64,000 nt of DNA from Paractinoplanes ovalisporus (GTDB taxonomy: Bacteria; Actinomycetota; Actinomycetes; Mycobacteriales; Micromonosporaceae), in NCBI RefSeq assembly GCF_016834655.1, contig NZ_JAENHP010000003.1, positions 682,001 to 746,000 of the forward strand. Reading direction: 5' to 3'. This document shows positions 1 through 8,296 of the stretch, piece by piece. Numbering within the stretch: the stretch's first letter is position 1; each line of letters begins with the position of its first letter. Both the position numbers and the translations under genes were made by a program. The notes beneath the pieces are model-generated. The model was not told the DNA's origin. It saw nothing but the letters and a program-made list of their open reading frames with translations, and made no database searches.

Positions 1-810
1 CAGGCAGGCGCTCGCGGCTGCGGTGCTGAACGTCGCCACCAGCAAGGGCGTCGGGACGTCGACGCCGGCCACCCGGATCAGCACGGCCAGACCCAGCAGG
101 GCGGCCAGGCAGACACCGAAGGCCACCGACGCGACATGACCCAGGACGGAACCGGCCGGGCGCACCGGGCGGAGGCCGCCGGCCGGAACGCGCAGGGACT
201 CGGCGAAGTCGTCGGCCACCTGCACCAGCGAGTCGGCGTCGCGGATGTGCTGCTCGGCCGTGGTCAGGCGGCGCAGCTCGGCCAGGGCCCGCTCGTGCGT
301 GGGATCGAGGCGCAGGGCCCGCGAGTACGCCTCCCGGGCGCTCAGCGGGCGGCCCGCGGCGAACAGGGCCATGCCGAACGCCACCTGCACGCCGGCGTCG
401 TAGTGGGCGATCTCGGACGCGGCCTCGAGCACGAGCGCGGCCTCGGCGGTGCGGCCCGCGGCGAGCAGGGCCCGCCCGTGGCGCTCGGCCGTCCGGGGGT
501 TGCCCGGGTCCTCCTCCGAGGCGGCCGCCGCGGCCGTGATGGCGAGGTCGTGGCGACCCAGCGCCGTGTAGGCGGCGCTGACCCAGAACAGCTCCTCGAC
601 GCCGCGCGGGTGCAGGTTCAGGGCCGTACGGGCCGCCTCGAGCGCATCGGCGGGCGCACCCATCGCCATCCGCGCGCGGGCCAGCAGCAGCCAGGCGACG
701 CCGTTCTCGGGCTCGGCGCCCACCACCGGCGTCAGCAGGGTCGCGGCCTGGCCGGCCCGCCCGCTGGAGAGCAGGTCGCCGGCACGGTCGAGGAGGTTAT
801 CGGTCTGCAC
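1..810 (-). CDS. TPR-repeat protein with C-terminal membrane segment (partial)
   Basis: The gene runs off the left edge, so its C-terminus is missing. It is read from a GTG at 808-810, giving 270 visible codons. Residues about 5-200 form helix-turn-helix pairs with the Gly/Ala/Pro spacing of tetratricopeptide repeats, for example segments reading AGQAATLLTPVVGAEPEN and ALEAARTALNLHPRG. Near residue 245 a hydrophobic stretch (SVAFGVCLAALLGLAVLI) begins, so the protein is probably anchored in the membrane with its TPR scaffold in the cytoplasm. TPR proteins act as protein-protein adaptors; no partner can be named here. No good Shine-Dalgarno precedes the GTG, so the start is uncertain. It is divergent from the small gene at 963. 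Confidence 0.75.
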   Translation of the reverse strand, partial: MQTDNLLDRAGDLLSSGRAGQAATLLTPVVGAEPENGVAWLLLARARMAMGAPADALEAARTALNLHPRGVEELFWVSAAYTALGRHDLAITAAAAASEEDPGNPRTAERHGRALLAAGRTAEAALVLEAASEIAHYDAGVQVAFGMALFAAGRPLSAREAYSRALRLDPTHERALAELRRLTTAEQHIRDADSLVQVADDFAESLRVPAGGLRPVRPAGSVLGHVASVAFGVCLAALLGLAVLIRVAGVDVPTPLLVATFSTAAASACL

Positions 811-962
811 GGGGTTGTGATCGGCGGCGCCGGGCGCGGAAACCGGTTCGCGCCGGGTGCGTTCGAGTTGCCGGAAACCCTTAACCGGATCGGTGGCGAT
901 GCCGATCGAGAGCGGTTGCCAACGAGGAGCAGACCCCCACCCCGGAAGCGGAGGACGACGCC

Positions 963-1151
963 ATGACCATCGGATCCCCCTGGACCTCGCACATCAGCCT
1001 GGTGCACCTGCACCTGGACGTGCAGCGCCTGCGTACCGACTTCGTGTCCGGTGCCGACAAGGAGGTCATCGCCGCCGACCGCGCGGCCGTGCAGGACAGC
1101 CGCCGGGTGCTCAACATCCACCGGGCCAACCTGCTCGACGTCACTGTCTGA
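963..1151 (+). CDS. Small conserved-looking protein of unknown function (62 aa)
   Basis: I do not recognise this 62-residue protein. It is supported as a real gene by a GGAGG ribosome-binding site (950-954) eight bases before the ATG, and by codon third positions that are almost all G or C. It has no signal peptide or membrane segment. The composition is amphipathic with several Val, His and Asp residues, starting MTIGSPWTSHISLVHLHLD and ending LLDVTV. It ends one base before the converging MarR gene. No function can be inferred from the neighbours. Confidence 0.6.
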   Translation: MTIGSPWTSHISLVHLHLDVQRLRTDFVSGADKEVIAADRAAVQDSRRVLNIHRANLLDVTV

Positions 1152-1152
1152 G

Positions 1153-1626
1153 CTAGGCCTGCTTCTTCAGTTCGGCGTGGTGCTCGGTGATCGCGCCGTA
1201 CATGCCGGACAGGAAACGCCGTACGGTCTCCAGCTCGGCCGGGCTGAAATCGTCCATCACCGCGTGGCTGCGCCGGCCGAGCGGGCGGAAGAAGGCCACG
1301 GCGAGTTCCATGCCGGGCTCGCCGTAGCGCAGGTGCACGACACGGCGGTCGGCACTTTCCCGCGTACGGCGTAAATGCCCGGCCCGCTCCAGGCGGTCGA
1401 TCACCGCCGTGGTCGCGCCCGATGACAGGCCCAGCGTGTCGCCGAGCCGCCCCGGGGTGAGCGGGTCGCCGCGCCGCTCGGCGTGCATCACCGCGATCAG
1501 CGCCTGCAGGTCGGTGAAGTGCAGGCCTTGCTGGTTCGCGAAGTCGTGGGCCACGTGCTGGGCCTCGATGCTGTAGAGCCGGAGCAGGTCCACCACATCG
1601 GCGCGCAGATCGTCCCGTTCGTTCAC
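1153..1626 (-). CDS. MarR-family transcriptional regulator
   Basis: A 157-residue dimeric winged-helix repressor of the MarR family. The helix-turn-helix and wing are at residues about 50-100 (LTPGRLGDTLGLSSGATTAV followed by IDRLERAGHLRRTR and the basic, Asp-containing wing ESADRRVVHL). The length is typical of the family. It starts at a GTG (1624-1626). It is divergent from the MMPL transporter at 1700, and the 73-bp gap holds a near-perfect palindrome (1660-1684). The usual MarR arrangement, in which the protein represses itself and the adjacent exporter until a small lipophilic ligand binds, is the natural reading. That ligand response is inferred; the family and the divergent layout are seen directly. 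Confidence 0.9.
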   Translation of the reverse strand: MNERDDLRADVVDLLRLYSIEAQHVAHDFANQQGLHFTDLQALIAVMHAERRGDPLTPGRLGDTLGLSSGATTAVIDRLERAGHLRRTRESADRRVVHLRYGEPGMELAVAFFRPLGRRSHAVMDDFSPAELETVRRFLSGMYGAITEHHAELKKQA

Positions 1627-1659
1627 TGCGCCAGTGTTGCAGACAACGTCCTCCTGGGT

Positions 1660-1684
1660 AAGAATCTCGACTGTCGAGATACTT
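1660..1684. promoter_or_regulatory. Palindromic operator between marR and MMPL genes
   Basis: The core ATCTCGAC-T-GTCGAGAT (1664-1680) is a perfect 8-bp inverted repeat around one central base. With a single mismatched pair it extends by three more bases on each side (AAG at 1660-1662, CTT at 1682-1684). It lies 34 nt from the regulator start and ends 6 nt before the GGAGG of the transporter gene. That position would block both transcripts, as expected for a MarR operator. Confidence 0.75.
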
Positions 1685-1699
1685 CACCGTGGAGGCTTC

Positions 1700-3700
1700 A
1701 TGCGACGCGCCTGGCTGACGCTCATCTGCGCGCTTCTGATCGGCGGCGGCGTGCTCGCGTTCGCCGGACCGCTCGAAACGACCAACGACCCGACCGCCTC
1801 GCTGCCGGGCAACGCCGAGTCGACCCGGGTCGCCGAGCTGGAACGGCAGCTGCCGTCCGGGCAGGTCAACCCGGCCCTGATCGTCTTCGCCAAGGACGAC
1901 GGCACCGCGCTCACCGAGGCCGAGCTGGAGAAGATCGGCTCGTTCGGCCGGCCGATCGTCGCCCCCGGCAAGGACGCCGCGATCGTCTCCAAGCCCTATC
2001 CGGCCGGCTATTCGGCCGAGCAGATCGTCGACGCCGTCGGCCAGCTGCGCGAGCAGGTGCGGGCGGAGATTCCGGACGGCATCACGGCCCAGGTCACCGG
2101 CGGTGCGGGTTTCACCGCCGACCTCGCCGACAGCTTCTCGGGCGCCAACACCCGCCTGCTGATCGTCACCGTCGTCGTGGTCGCACTGCTGCTGCTCGTC
2201 ACCTACCGCAGCCCGATCCTGTGGCTGGTCCCGCTCGCCGTCGTCGGCCTGGCCGACCGCCTGAGCGGATCGGTCGTGGCGATCCTGTCCCGGCACACCG
2301 ATCTGGCCATCGACGCCTCCACCAACGGCATCATCACCGTGCTCGTCTTCGGCGCCGGCACCAACTACGCCCTGCTGATCATCTCGCGGTACCGGGAGGA
2401 GTTGCACCGGCACGAGGACCGGTTCGAGGCCATGCGCACCGCGCTCAAGGGGGCCGGGCCGGCGGTACTGGCGAGCTCCGGGACGGTCGTGCTCAGCCTG
2501 CTCACGTTGCTGCTGGCCAGCCTCGGCAAGAACCTCGCGCTGGGCGTGGCCGGGGCGGCCGGCATCGCCATCGCGGCCGTGTTCGCGCTGTTCGTTCTGC
2601 CGCCCGCCCTGCTGGTCTGCGGCCGTGGCCTGTTCTGGCCGTTCGTCCCGCGCGTCGGGCAGGCCGGGGTCGAGGCCGGCCGGGGCCTCTGGGCGCGGAT
2701 CGGTCGCGCGGTCTCGCACCGCCCGGTCGTCGTCACCGCGGCCGCTGTGGCCGTCCTTGCCGTGCTCGGCAGCGGCCTGATCGGCACCAAGCTGGGCCTC
2801 TCGCAGGCCGACCAGTTCCGGGTCGAGGCCGAGGCGGTCGACGGTCTCGAGACGGTCAGCCGCTACTTCCCGGCCGGCGCCACCGATCCCGCCACCATCA
2901 TGACCACGCCGGCCCGGGCCGAGGAGGTGCTCGCGGTCGTCACGAGGACGCCCGGTGTCGCCAGTGCGCGCGTCGGCGAGCAGGCCGGCGATCTGGCGAG
3001 CATCAGCGCCGTGCTCACGGCCGCGCCGGACACCCCGGAGGCGTACGAGACCGTACGGGCTCTGCGGGACCGTGTGCACGCTCAGGACGCGCTCGTCGGC
3101 GGCAGCGTGGCGGCCAGTCTGGACGACCGCGACGCCGCCCGGCGCGACCTCACCGTCATCGTCCCCGCGGTTCTGATCGTCGTCCTGCTCGTTCTGATCG
3201 GCCTGTTGCGGGCCCTGGTCGCGCCCGTCCTGCTGCTCGTCACGGTGATCGCCAGCTTCGGGGCCGCGCTGGGTTCTGGCAGCTGGCTGTTCCGGCACGT
3301 GTTCGACTATCCGGCGCTCGACACCGGCGTACCGCTGCTGTCGTTCCTGTTCCTGGTGGCGCTGGGCGTGGACTACAACATCTTCCTGGTGACGCGGGCC
3401 CGAGAGGAGACGCCGGCGCGCGGCACGCGGGAGGGGATGGTGCACGCCCTGGCCGTCACCGGTGGCGTCATCACCAGCGCGGGCATCCTGCTGGCGGCCG
3501 TGTTCGCCGTGCTGGGTGTGCTGCCGGTCATCACGCTGACCCAGATCGGCGTGATCGTGGGCATCGGCGTCCTGCTGGACACCCTGCTCGTCCGGACCGT
3601 CCTCGTCCCCGCCCTGGCCACGATGACCGGGGACCGGTTCTGGTGGCCGGGGCGTCTCAGCTCGGCGACGCCGTCAGCGGAACTCCAGCGAACGGAATAG
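1700..3700 (+). CDS. MMPL-family (RND superfamily) membrane transporter
   Basis: A 666-residue polytopic protein of the MMPL/RND family, which export lipids, siderophores or drugs by proton antiport. The layout is the family's two-fold repeat: one N-terminal helix, an external domain (about residues 35-150), a bundle of five or six helices (about 150-330), a helix near 355, a second external domain (380-480) and a second bundle (about 490-650). The second bundle carries the transport-core motif ALGVDYNIFLVTRAREE and the first the counterpart GAGTNYALLIISRYREE. The ATG at 1700 is preceded by GGAGG at 1691-1695. The substrate is unknown; the divergent MarR gene suggests induction by a toxic lipophilic compound. 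The 3' end overlaps the converging SsuD-like gene by 44 nt. Confidence 0.92.
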   Translation: MRRAWLTLICALLIGGGVLAFAGPLETTNDPTASLPGNAESTRVAELERQLPSGQVNPALIVFAKDDGTALTEAELEKIGSFGRPIVAPGKDAAIVSKPYPAGYSAEQIVDAVGQLREQVRAEIPDGITAQVTGGAGFTADLADSFSGANTRLLIVTVVVVALLLLVTYRSPILWLVPLAVVGLADRLSGSVVAILSRHTDLAIDASTNGIITVLVFGAGTNYALLIISRYREELHRHEDRFEAMRTALKGAGPAVLASSGTVVLSLLTLLLASLGKNLALGVAGAAGIAIAAVFALFVLPPALLVCGRGLFWPFVPRVGQAGVEAGRGLWARIGRAVSHRPVVVTAAAVAVLAVLGSGLIGTKLGLSQADQFRVEAEAVDGLETVSRYFPAGATDPATIMTTPARAEEVLAVVTRTPGVASARVGEQAGDLASISAVLTAAPDTPEAYETVRALRDRVHAQDALVGGSVAASLDDRDAARRDLTVIVPAVLIVVLLVLIGLLRALVAPVLLLVTVIASFGAALGSGSWLFRHVFDYPALDTGVPLLSFLFLVALGVDYNIFLVTRAREETPARGTREGMVHALAVTGGVITSAGILLAAVFAVLGVLPVITLTQIGVIVGIGVLLDTLLVRTVLVPALATMTGDRFWWPGRLSSATPSAELQRTE

Positions 3701-4799
3701 CCGTCGTCGCGCCACCGCCCGCGGGGTGCCGCCACACCCCGCGGCGGGCCAGCTCGGGCAGCACCCCCTCGCCGAACCAGTACGCCTCCTCGAGGTGCGG
3801 GTAGCCGGACAGGATGAACTCGTCGATGCCCAGCGCCGCGTACTCCTGGATGCGGTCGGCCACCTCGGAATGGCTGCCGACCAGGGCCGTGCCCGCGCCG
3901 CCGCGCACCAGCCCGACGCCCGCCCACAGGTTGGGTGCGACGACCAGCCCGTCGCGGGAACCGCCGTGCAGGTCGAGCATGCGCCGCTGGCCCTCCGACT
4001 CGCTGCGGTTGAGCCCCGCCTGCACGGCCGCGATGTCGGCCTCGGACACGTTGCGCAGCAGGCGGTCGGCCTCGGCCCATGCCTGTTCGGCGGTGTCGCG
4101 GGTGATGACGTGCAGCCGGATACCGAAGCGCATGTCCGGCTTGAGCGAGCGGATCCAGTCGAGCTTCGCCGCGACCTTCTCCGGTGGTTCGCCCCAGGTG
4201 AGGTAGACGTCGGCGTGGTCGGCCGCGACCGGTCCGGCCGCCTTCGACGAGCCCCCGAAATAGATGGCCGGAGCGGGGTCGGGCAGTTTGGCCAGCTTCG
4301 CGCCCTCGACCCGCAGGTGCTCGCCCTCATGGGTGACGGTCTCGCCACGGAACAGGGCCCGCACGATGCCGAGGAATTCCCCCGTACGGGCATAGCGCGC
4401 GTCCTTGTCGAGGAAGTCGCCGTATTGGCGCTGTTCGTGCGACTCCCCGCCGGTGACGACGTTGAGCAGCAGCCGCCCGCCGGAGAGCCGCTGGAACGTC
4501 GACGCCATCTGCGCGGCCAGGGTCGGCGAGATGACGCCCGGCCGGAACGCGACGAGGAACTTGAGCCGCTCGGTCACCTCGGTCAGCATCGCGGTGCTCA
4601 GCCATGCGTCTTCGCACCAGGCGCCGGTCGGGGTGAGCGCGCCGACAAAACCGAGCTGCTCGGCGCTGCGGGCGATCTGCCCGAGATAGCCGATGGTGAG
4701 CGGGCGGACGCCGCCGGCCGATCCGACCGGGGTGCCGTGGCCGCCGCCCACGATGTCGCGGCTGTCGCCGTTGGTGGGCAGGAACCAGTGAAAGTCCAT
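3657..4799 (-). CDS. ssuD: FMNH2-dependent alkanesulfonate monooxygenase (SsuD-like)
   Basis: A 380-residue bacterial-luciferase-fold enzyme. It most resembles SsuD, which uses reduced flavin and O2 to cleave C-S bonds of alkanesulfonates into aldehyde and sulfite. Family features include the N-terminal strand MDFHWFLPTNGDSR, the segment GALTPTGAWCEDAWL (with the conserved Cys), LLLNVVTGGESHEQRQYGD and YLTWGEPPEKV; SsuD proteins are about 380 residues. No NAD(P)H:FMN reductase is seen nearby. It is divergent from a sulfite oxidase only 48 bp away, so the sulfite it releases has an obvious consumer, although that enzyme appears to be exported. The ATG lies 7 nt after a TAGGGT -10 element, so the mRNA is probably leaderless. 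The 3' end overlaps the MMPL gene by 44 nt. Confidence 0.88.
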   Translation of the reverse strand: MDFHWFLPTNGDSRDIVGGGHGTPVGSAGGVRPLTIGYLGQIARSAEQLGFVGALTPTGAWCEDAWLSTAMLTEVTERLKFLVAFRPGVISPTLAAQMASTFQRLSGGRLLLNVVTGGESHEQRQYGDFLDKDARYARTGEFLGIVRALFRGETVTHEGEHLRVEGAKLAKLPDPAPAIYFGGSSKAAGPVAADHADVYLTWGEPPEKVAAKLDWIRSLKPDMRFGIRLHVITRDTAEQAWAEADRLLRNVSEADIAAVQAGLNRSESEGQRRMLDLHGGSRDGLVVAPNLWAGVGLVRGGAGTALVGSHSEVADRIQEYAALGIDEFILSGYPHLEEAYWFGEGVLPELARRGVWRHPAGGGATTAIPFAGVPLTASPS

Positions 4800-4806
4800 G
4801 CCCGGA

Positions 4807-4840
4807 ACCCTACCGTTATTTCCTACAAAGTCGATAGGGT
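4807..4840. promoter_or_regulatory. Divergent leaderless promoters flanking a shared sulfur-type motif
   Basis: Both genes leaving this gap have TAGGGT exactly 7 nt before the start codon: minus strand at 4812-4807 (ATG at 4799) and plus strand at 4835-4840 (ATG at 4848). Between them sits TTCCTACAAAGTCGATAGG (4820-4838). Related sequence is found near 11756, 12772 and 20735. It occupies the spacer or -35 region of both promoters and no TTGAC-like -35 is visible, which suggests dependence on an activator. Confidence 0.6.
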
Positions 4841-4847
4841 CTATCGC

Positions 4848-6068
4848 ATGGATGAGCGTGCATACGACGAGCGGCGGTTCGGTCAGTGGCTCTCGGGCCA
4901 GGCGACCGGGCTCGACCGCCGTGACCTGTTGAAACTCGCCGCCGCGGCCGGAGTCGCGGGCGCCCTGCTCCCCGCCTCCCCGGCCACCGCGGCCGATGGC
5001 CCCATCGTCAAGCCGCTACCGCCCGAGCTGTTCCGCACCTTCGGCACGAACGCCGAGACGCTCTGGTCGGCGCTCAAGGACGTCGGCTACCACGTGCCGA
5101 TCGACCGCTTCTTCGTCCGCAACCACACCAGCACCCCGATCATCGACGCCGACGCCTGGCGGCTCACCGTCTTCGGTGCCGGCCTGCGCGGCGGCCCGGT
5201 CGAGTTCTCCTTGCGCGACCTGAAGCGCCTGCCCTCGGTGGCCCGCTCGGTCACGATCGAGTGCGCGGGCAACGGCCGGAGCTACTTCACGACCCAGCAG
5301 AGCCAGACCGTTTCCGGTACGGCCTGGGGCCTGGGCGCGGTCGGGGTCGCGCGCTGGCGTGGCGTCCGGCTGTCCACTGTGCTGCGCCGGGCCGGCCTCA
5401 CGTCCCGGGCCGTCGACGTGCAGGCCTCGGGCCTCGACCCGAACTACGTCACCGGTGGTGTCGACCTCGGTCCCGTACGGCGTCCCCTGCCCGTCCGCAA
5501 GGCACTGGACGACGTCCTGCTCGCGTACGAGATGAACGGCTCGCCCCTGCCCGCCGACCACGGCCATCCCGTACGGCTCGTCGTGCCCTCGTGGATCGGC
5601 ATCTCGTCCATCAAGTGGGTGGGCCGCATCGAGGTCTCCGACGCGCCCCTCTTCTCACCGTGGAACACGCAGTTCTACCGGTTCTTCGGCCCCGGGTTCC
5701 CGGCCGACGGGCAGCCGTTCGACCGCCAGTCCATCAAGAGCGCCTTCGAACTCGACCCCGGCGCCACGTTCCCGGCCGGCCGCCTGACCTGGCTGACCGG
5801 CCGTTCGTGGTCGGCCGCCGGGCGCATCAGGCACGTCGAGGTGAGCACCGACGGCGGCACGCACTGGCGGCGCGCCCGCCCGACCGGCCCGTCGATCGAC
5901 AACGCCTGGCAGCGCTGGGAGATCGACTGGCGGCCGGCCGCGGGCGACCACGTGCTGCTGGCTCGGGCCACCGACGTCCGCGGCAACACCCAGCCCGACG
6001 TGGCCCGCTTCAACACCCTCGGCTACCTGTTCGACGCCGTGGTGAAGGTGCCGGTGACCGCGGCTTAG
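4848..6068 (+). CDS. Exported sulfite oxidase-family molybdenum enzyme
   Basis: A 406-residue molybdopterin oxidoreductase of the sulfite oxidase family. The N-terminus carries a twin-arginine signal (DRRDLLKLAAAAGVAGALL, ending near ATAADG), so it folds with its cofactor and is exported. The Moco-binding core includes the invariant cysteine ligand in SVTIECAGNGRSYF (about residue 138) and the motifs HGHPVRLVVPSWIGISSIKW and WNTQFYRFFGPG. A C-terminal dimerisation domain follows (about 300-400, including EVSTDGGTHWRRA). It probably oxidises sulfite to sulfate. Pairing with the divergent SsuD-like gene supports a role in sulfonate-derived sulfite removal, although the two enzymes would act on opposite sides of the membrane. 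The start follows TAGGGT by 7 nt (leaderless). Confidence 0.87.
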   Translation: MDERAYDERRFGQWLSGQATGLDRRDLLKLAAAAGVAGALLPASPATAADGPIVKPLPPELFRTFGTNAETLWSALKDVGYHVPIDRFFVRNHTSTPIIDADAWRLTVFGAGLRGGPVEFSLRDLKRLPSVARSVTIECAGNGRSYFTTQQSQTVSGTAWGLGAVGVARWRGVRLSTVLRRAGLTSRAVDVQASGLDPNYVTGGVDLGPVRRPLPVRKALDDVLLAYEMNGSPLPADHGHPVRLVVPSWIGISSIKWVGRIEVSDAPLFSPWNTQFYRFFGPGFPADGQPFDRQSIKSAFELDPGATFPAGRLTWLTGRSWSAAGRIRHVEVSTDGGTHWRRARPTGPSIDNAWQRWEIDWRPAAGDHVLLARATDVRGNTQPDVARFNTLGYLFDAVVKVPVTAA

Positions 6069-6988
6069 GCCTCCTTGAGCAGGACGGGCTGGCCCTGCTG
6101 CACCTCGAGCACGGCCCGCCCGTTCAGCGGCTTCTTCAACGTGGCCGTCACCGTACGCGGGTAGCCGACCAAGGTGCAGGCCCATACCGCGCCGGGCGGA
6201 ACGCTCGGTTCCGGGCCGCTGTACGGAATCCGCTGGATGATGATCGCCACCGCGATGTCCGTCTCGACGGTCTCGGCCACGAAGTCCTCGCCGCACGGCT
6301 TGTCGGCGCCCTCCTGAGCGCCGGTGAGGTCCGCGGTGAGCTTGCGGCCGTCCACGCGCACGGCCTCGGCCACCGACCCTTCGGGGATCTCGTCGGGGTT
6401 TCCGGCCGGCGGCGCCACCGTGGCCGGCCCACCGGTTTCGAGTGCCATCCGCTTCACCCGCACCTCGGTGTCCGCGAGCGAGTATTCCCAGGCCGGAACG
6501 GTCGCCTTCCCCCGCGTGGTCGCCACCGTCATCGTGGTCAGGCGCGCCCCGGTCACCGGGTGCCGCGCACACTGCGGGCAGTCGTCCCGCGCGGCCAGCT
6601 TCCGCAGCCCCTCCGGCGCCGACATCAACGGCCGCTTCAGCCGCTCACCGTTGCCCCACACCACTTCGCCGGTCTCACGCGGCGCCGGCGGCAACGTGCC
6701 CACCGGCTCGAAACGCCCGGCGCCGATCGCCGTCTTGAGCTGCTCGTTGCGAGCCTCCAGAGTCCCGACCATCGCCGATTCCTGCCCCTGCAACACCACG
6801 AAGCCGTTGGCGCCCATCGCCGCCTCGTAGTTGGCCAGCACGACCTGGGCCCGTTCCCGCAGCCGCTGCAGATTCTCGGCGGCGCCGGGCCGCGAAGGCA
6901 CCGGTTCGGGTTCCTCGGCCGTGCCCGTCGCCGGACCACACCCCGAAAGCATCGCCACCACCGTGAACCACGCCAACCGTCGCCTCAT
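6065..6988 (-). CDS. Putative lipoprotein of unknown function
   Basis: A 307-residue secreted lipoprotein I do not recognise. It starts with a short signal peptide and lipobox (MRRRLAWFTVVAMLSGCGPA, Cys about 17), so it should be lipid-anchored on the outer face of the membrane. The mature part has a helical segment rich in Glu, Arg and Gln (about 30-85), two Cys residues in DDCPQCARHP, and a C-terminal region ending in a beta-rich stretch. The ATG at 6988 is chosen because GGGGAGG precedes it by three bases; longer in-frame versions lack a lipobox at their N-terminus. Its stop overlaps the sulfite oxidase stop by 4 nt. It is divergent from the SGNH hydrolase. Confidence 0.7.
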   Translation of the reverse strand: MRRRLAWFTVVAMLSGCGPATGTAEEPEPVPSRPGAAENLQRLRERAQVVLANYEAAMGANGFVVLQGQESAMVGTLEARNEQLKTAIGAGRFEPVGTLPPAPRETGEVVWGNGERLKRPLMSAPEGLRKLAARDDCPQCARHPVTGARLTTMTVATTRGKATVPAWEYSLADTEVRVKRMALETGGPATVAPPAGNPDEIPEGSVAEAVRVDGRKLTADLTGAQEGADKPCGEDFVAETVETDIAVAIIIQRIPYSGPEPSVPPGAVWACTLVGYPRTVTATLKKPLNGRAVLEVQQGQPVLLKEA

Positions 6989-7106
6989 GTCGCCTCCCCG
7001 CGTTTCGACGGGAGACATCGTCGCAAAGTTCCGCCGCCCGCAGGTGAACCAGACCGCGGCCCGGCCCGTGGTGGCAGTGTTCCGCCGCCACGACCGAGGG
7101 ATTCCC

Positions 7107-8159
7107 ATGAGACTCACTGCCCTGCTCACCGCATCCGCCGTCGCCGCCGGCACCGGGATCCTGATCGCGCTGCCCGCCCAGGCCGAGGGCACCGGAGCCG
7201 CCTACGTCGCGCTCGGCGACTCGTACGCCTCCGGCGAGGGCGCACCGGAGAGCCACTACCTCGAAGGCGACTCGATTGCGAAGGACGGCGTCACCACCGG
7301 TTGCCACCGCGCCTACAGCTCGTGGGCGTTCGGGGTGGCCGCGACCGTGCAGCCGGCCGACGGGATCCTCGCGGCCTGCTCCGGCGCCCGTGCGACGCAC
7401 CTGTTCGGGCCGAACGACTCCTACCCCACCACGGAATCCGCCCAGATCGACGAGGTGGGGTCGTCGACCCGTCTGGTGACGCTCTCGATCGGGGGCAACG
7501 ACGTCGGGTTCGCCGATGTCGTCCGGGGTTGCGTCTCCGCGCCCGGCAAACGCGGCCGCTACGACTGCCGCCTCGAGGGCCGCCCGGTGCATGACGACGC
7601 CGTCCGCAATCTCAACAAGCTCACCAACCTCGGAGTGGACACGCCGAACGGCCCGATGACCCTGGCCGGGATCTACCACGCGGTCGCGGAACGGATGGCT
7701 CCCGACGGCGTGCTGGTGGTGGCCAACTATCCCCAGTTGTTCAGCGAGTCCATCGAGGGTTACCGGGACGAGGAATACAGCTGCAAGGTCGGAACCGCCT
7801 ACGGCGTGGCCACGGCCACCGTCAAGTACGACGACGCGTTGTGGATGAACAGCCTGGCCCAGGAGGGCAACGCGGCCATCGCGAACGGCGTCGCCGAGGC
7901 CAACCGCACCTTGCAGGAGGCCGGGAACACGCAGTCCGTGGTCCTGGCCGACGTGGACACGGCCTTCGAGGGGCATCGCATTTGCGGCGGCGACAAGTGG
8001 ATCAACGGTGCTCAGCTTGCCGGCGCCACGCCGAAACAGACGAGCATGCACCCGTCCGTCAAGGGCCAGGAGGCCTACTGCCGCGCGGTGACCGCGGCTC
8101 TGCCTGGCAGCCCCGCCCCGCGCTGCGACTTCGACCAGGCGACCCAGTCCTACAACTGA
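7107..8159 (+). CDS. Secreted SGNH/GDSL-family hydrolase
   Basis: A 350-residue secreted esterase or lipase of the SGNH hydrolase fold. A Sec signal peptide (about residues 1-26, ending LPAQAEG) leads into block I YVALGDSYASGEG with the catalytic Ser. Block III is LSIGGNDVGF (oxyanion-hole Asn), and block V near the C-terminus is SMHPSVKGQEAYC with the catalytic His. Six or more cysteines suggest disulfides, as in other actinobacterial secreted family members. The natural ester substrate cannot be told from sequence. The ATG at 7107 follows a GAGGGA ribosome-binding site. A large hairpin lies downstream (8194-8248), before the converging tau operon. Confidence 0.88.
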   Translation: MRLTALLTASAVAAGTGILIALPAQAEGTGAAYVALGDSYASGEGAPESHYLEGDSIAKDGVTTGCHRAYSSWAFGVAATVQPADGILAACSGARATHLFGPNDSYPTTESAQIDEVGSSTRLVTLSIGGNDVGFADVVRGCVSAPGKRGRYDCRLEGRPVHDDAVRNLNKLTNLGVDTPNGPMTLAGIYHAVAERMAPDGVLVVANYPQLFSESIEGYRDEEYSCKVGTAYGVATATVKYDDALWMNSLAQEGNAAIANGVAEANRTLQEAGNTQSVVLADVDTAFEGHRICGGDKWINGAQLAGATPKQTSMHPSVKGQEAYCRAVTAALPGSPAPRCDFDQATQSYN

Positions 8160-8193
8160 TCCGGGTTTTCGAGGGTGAGCGCTCACGCAGGCC

Positions 8194-8248
8194 GCCCGGG
8201 TGGGTCTCGCGTTCTGGCCGCGCAACGGCCGGCGAAGCCCGCCCGGGC
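8194..8248. terminator. Nested hairpin between convergent genes
   Basis: An outer imperfect 17-bp stem (8194-8210 with 8232-8248, three mismatched or wobble pairs) encloses an inner GGCCG-CGCAA-CGGCC hairpin (8216-8230). It sits between the SGNH gene and the converging tauD-like gene, so it can serve both as a transcription barrier. A separate 12-bp palindrome GTGAGCGCTCAC lies at 8175-8186. There is no U-tract, as is common in actinobacteria. Confidence 0.6.
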
Positions 8249-8296
8249 CCTCCGGGGCCGGCGCCGCACAGTGGGGCCAGCACCCGGTGTGTGCCG

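Noticed and set aside
881..3445. Very long open frames antisense to the MarR and MMPL genes
   Set aside because: They mirror real genes in another frame; composition is Arg/Gly/His-rich and no domain is recognisable. Such shadows are expected at this GC content.
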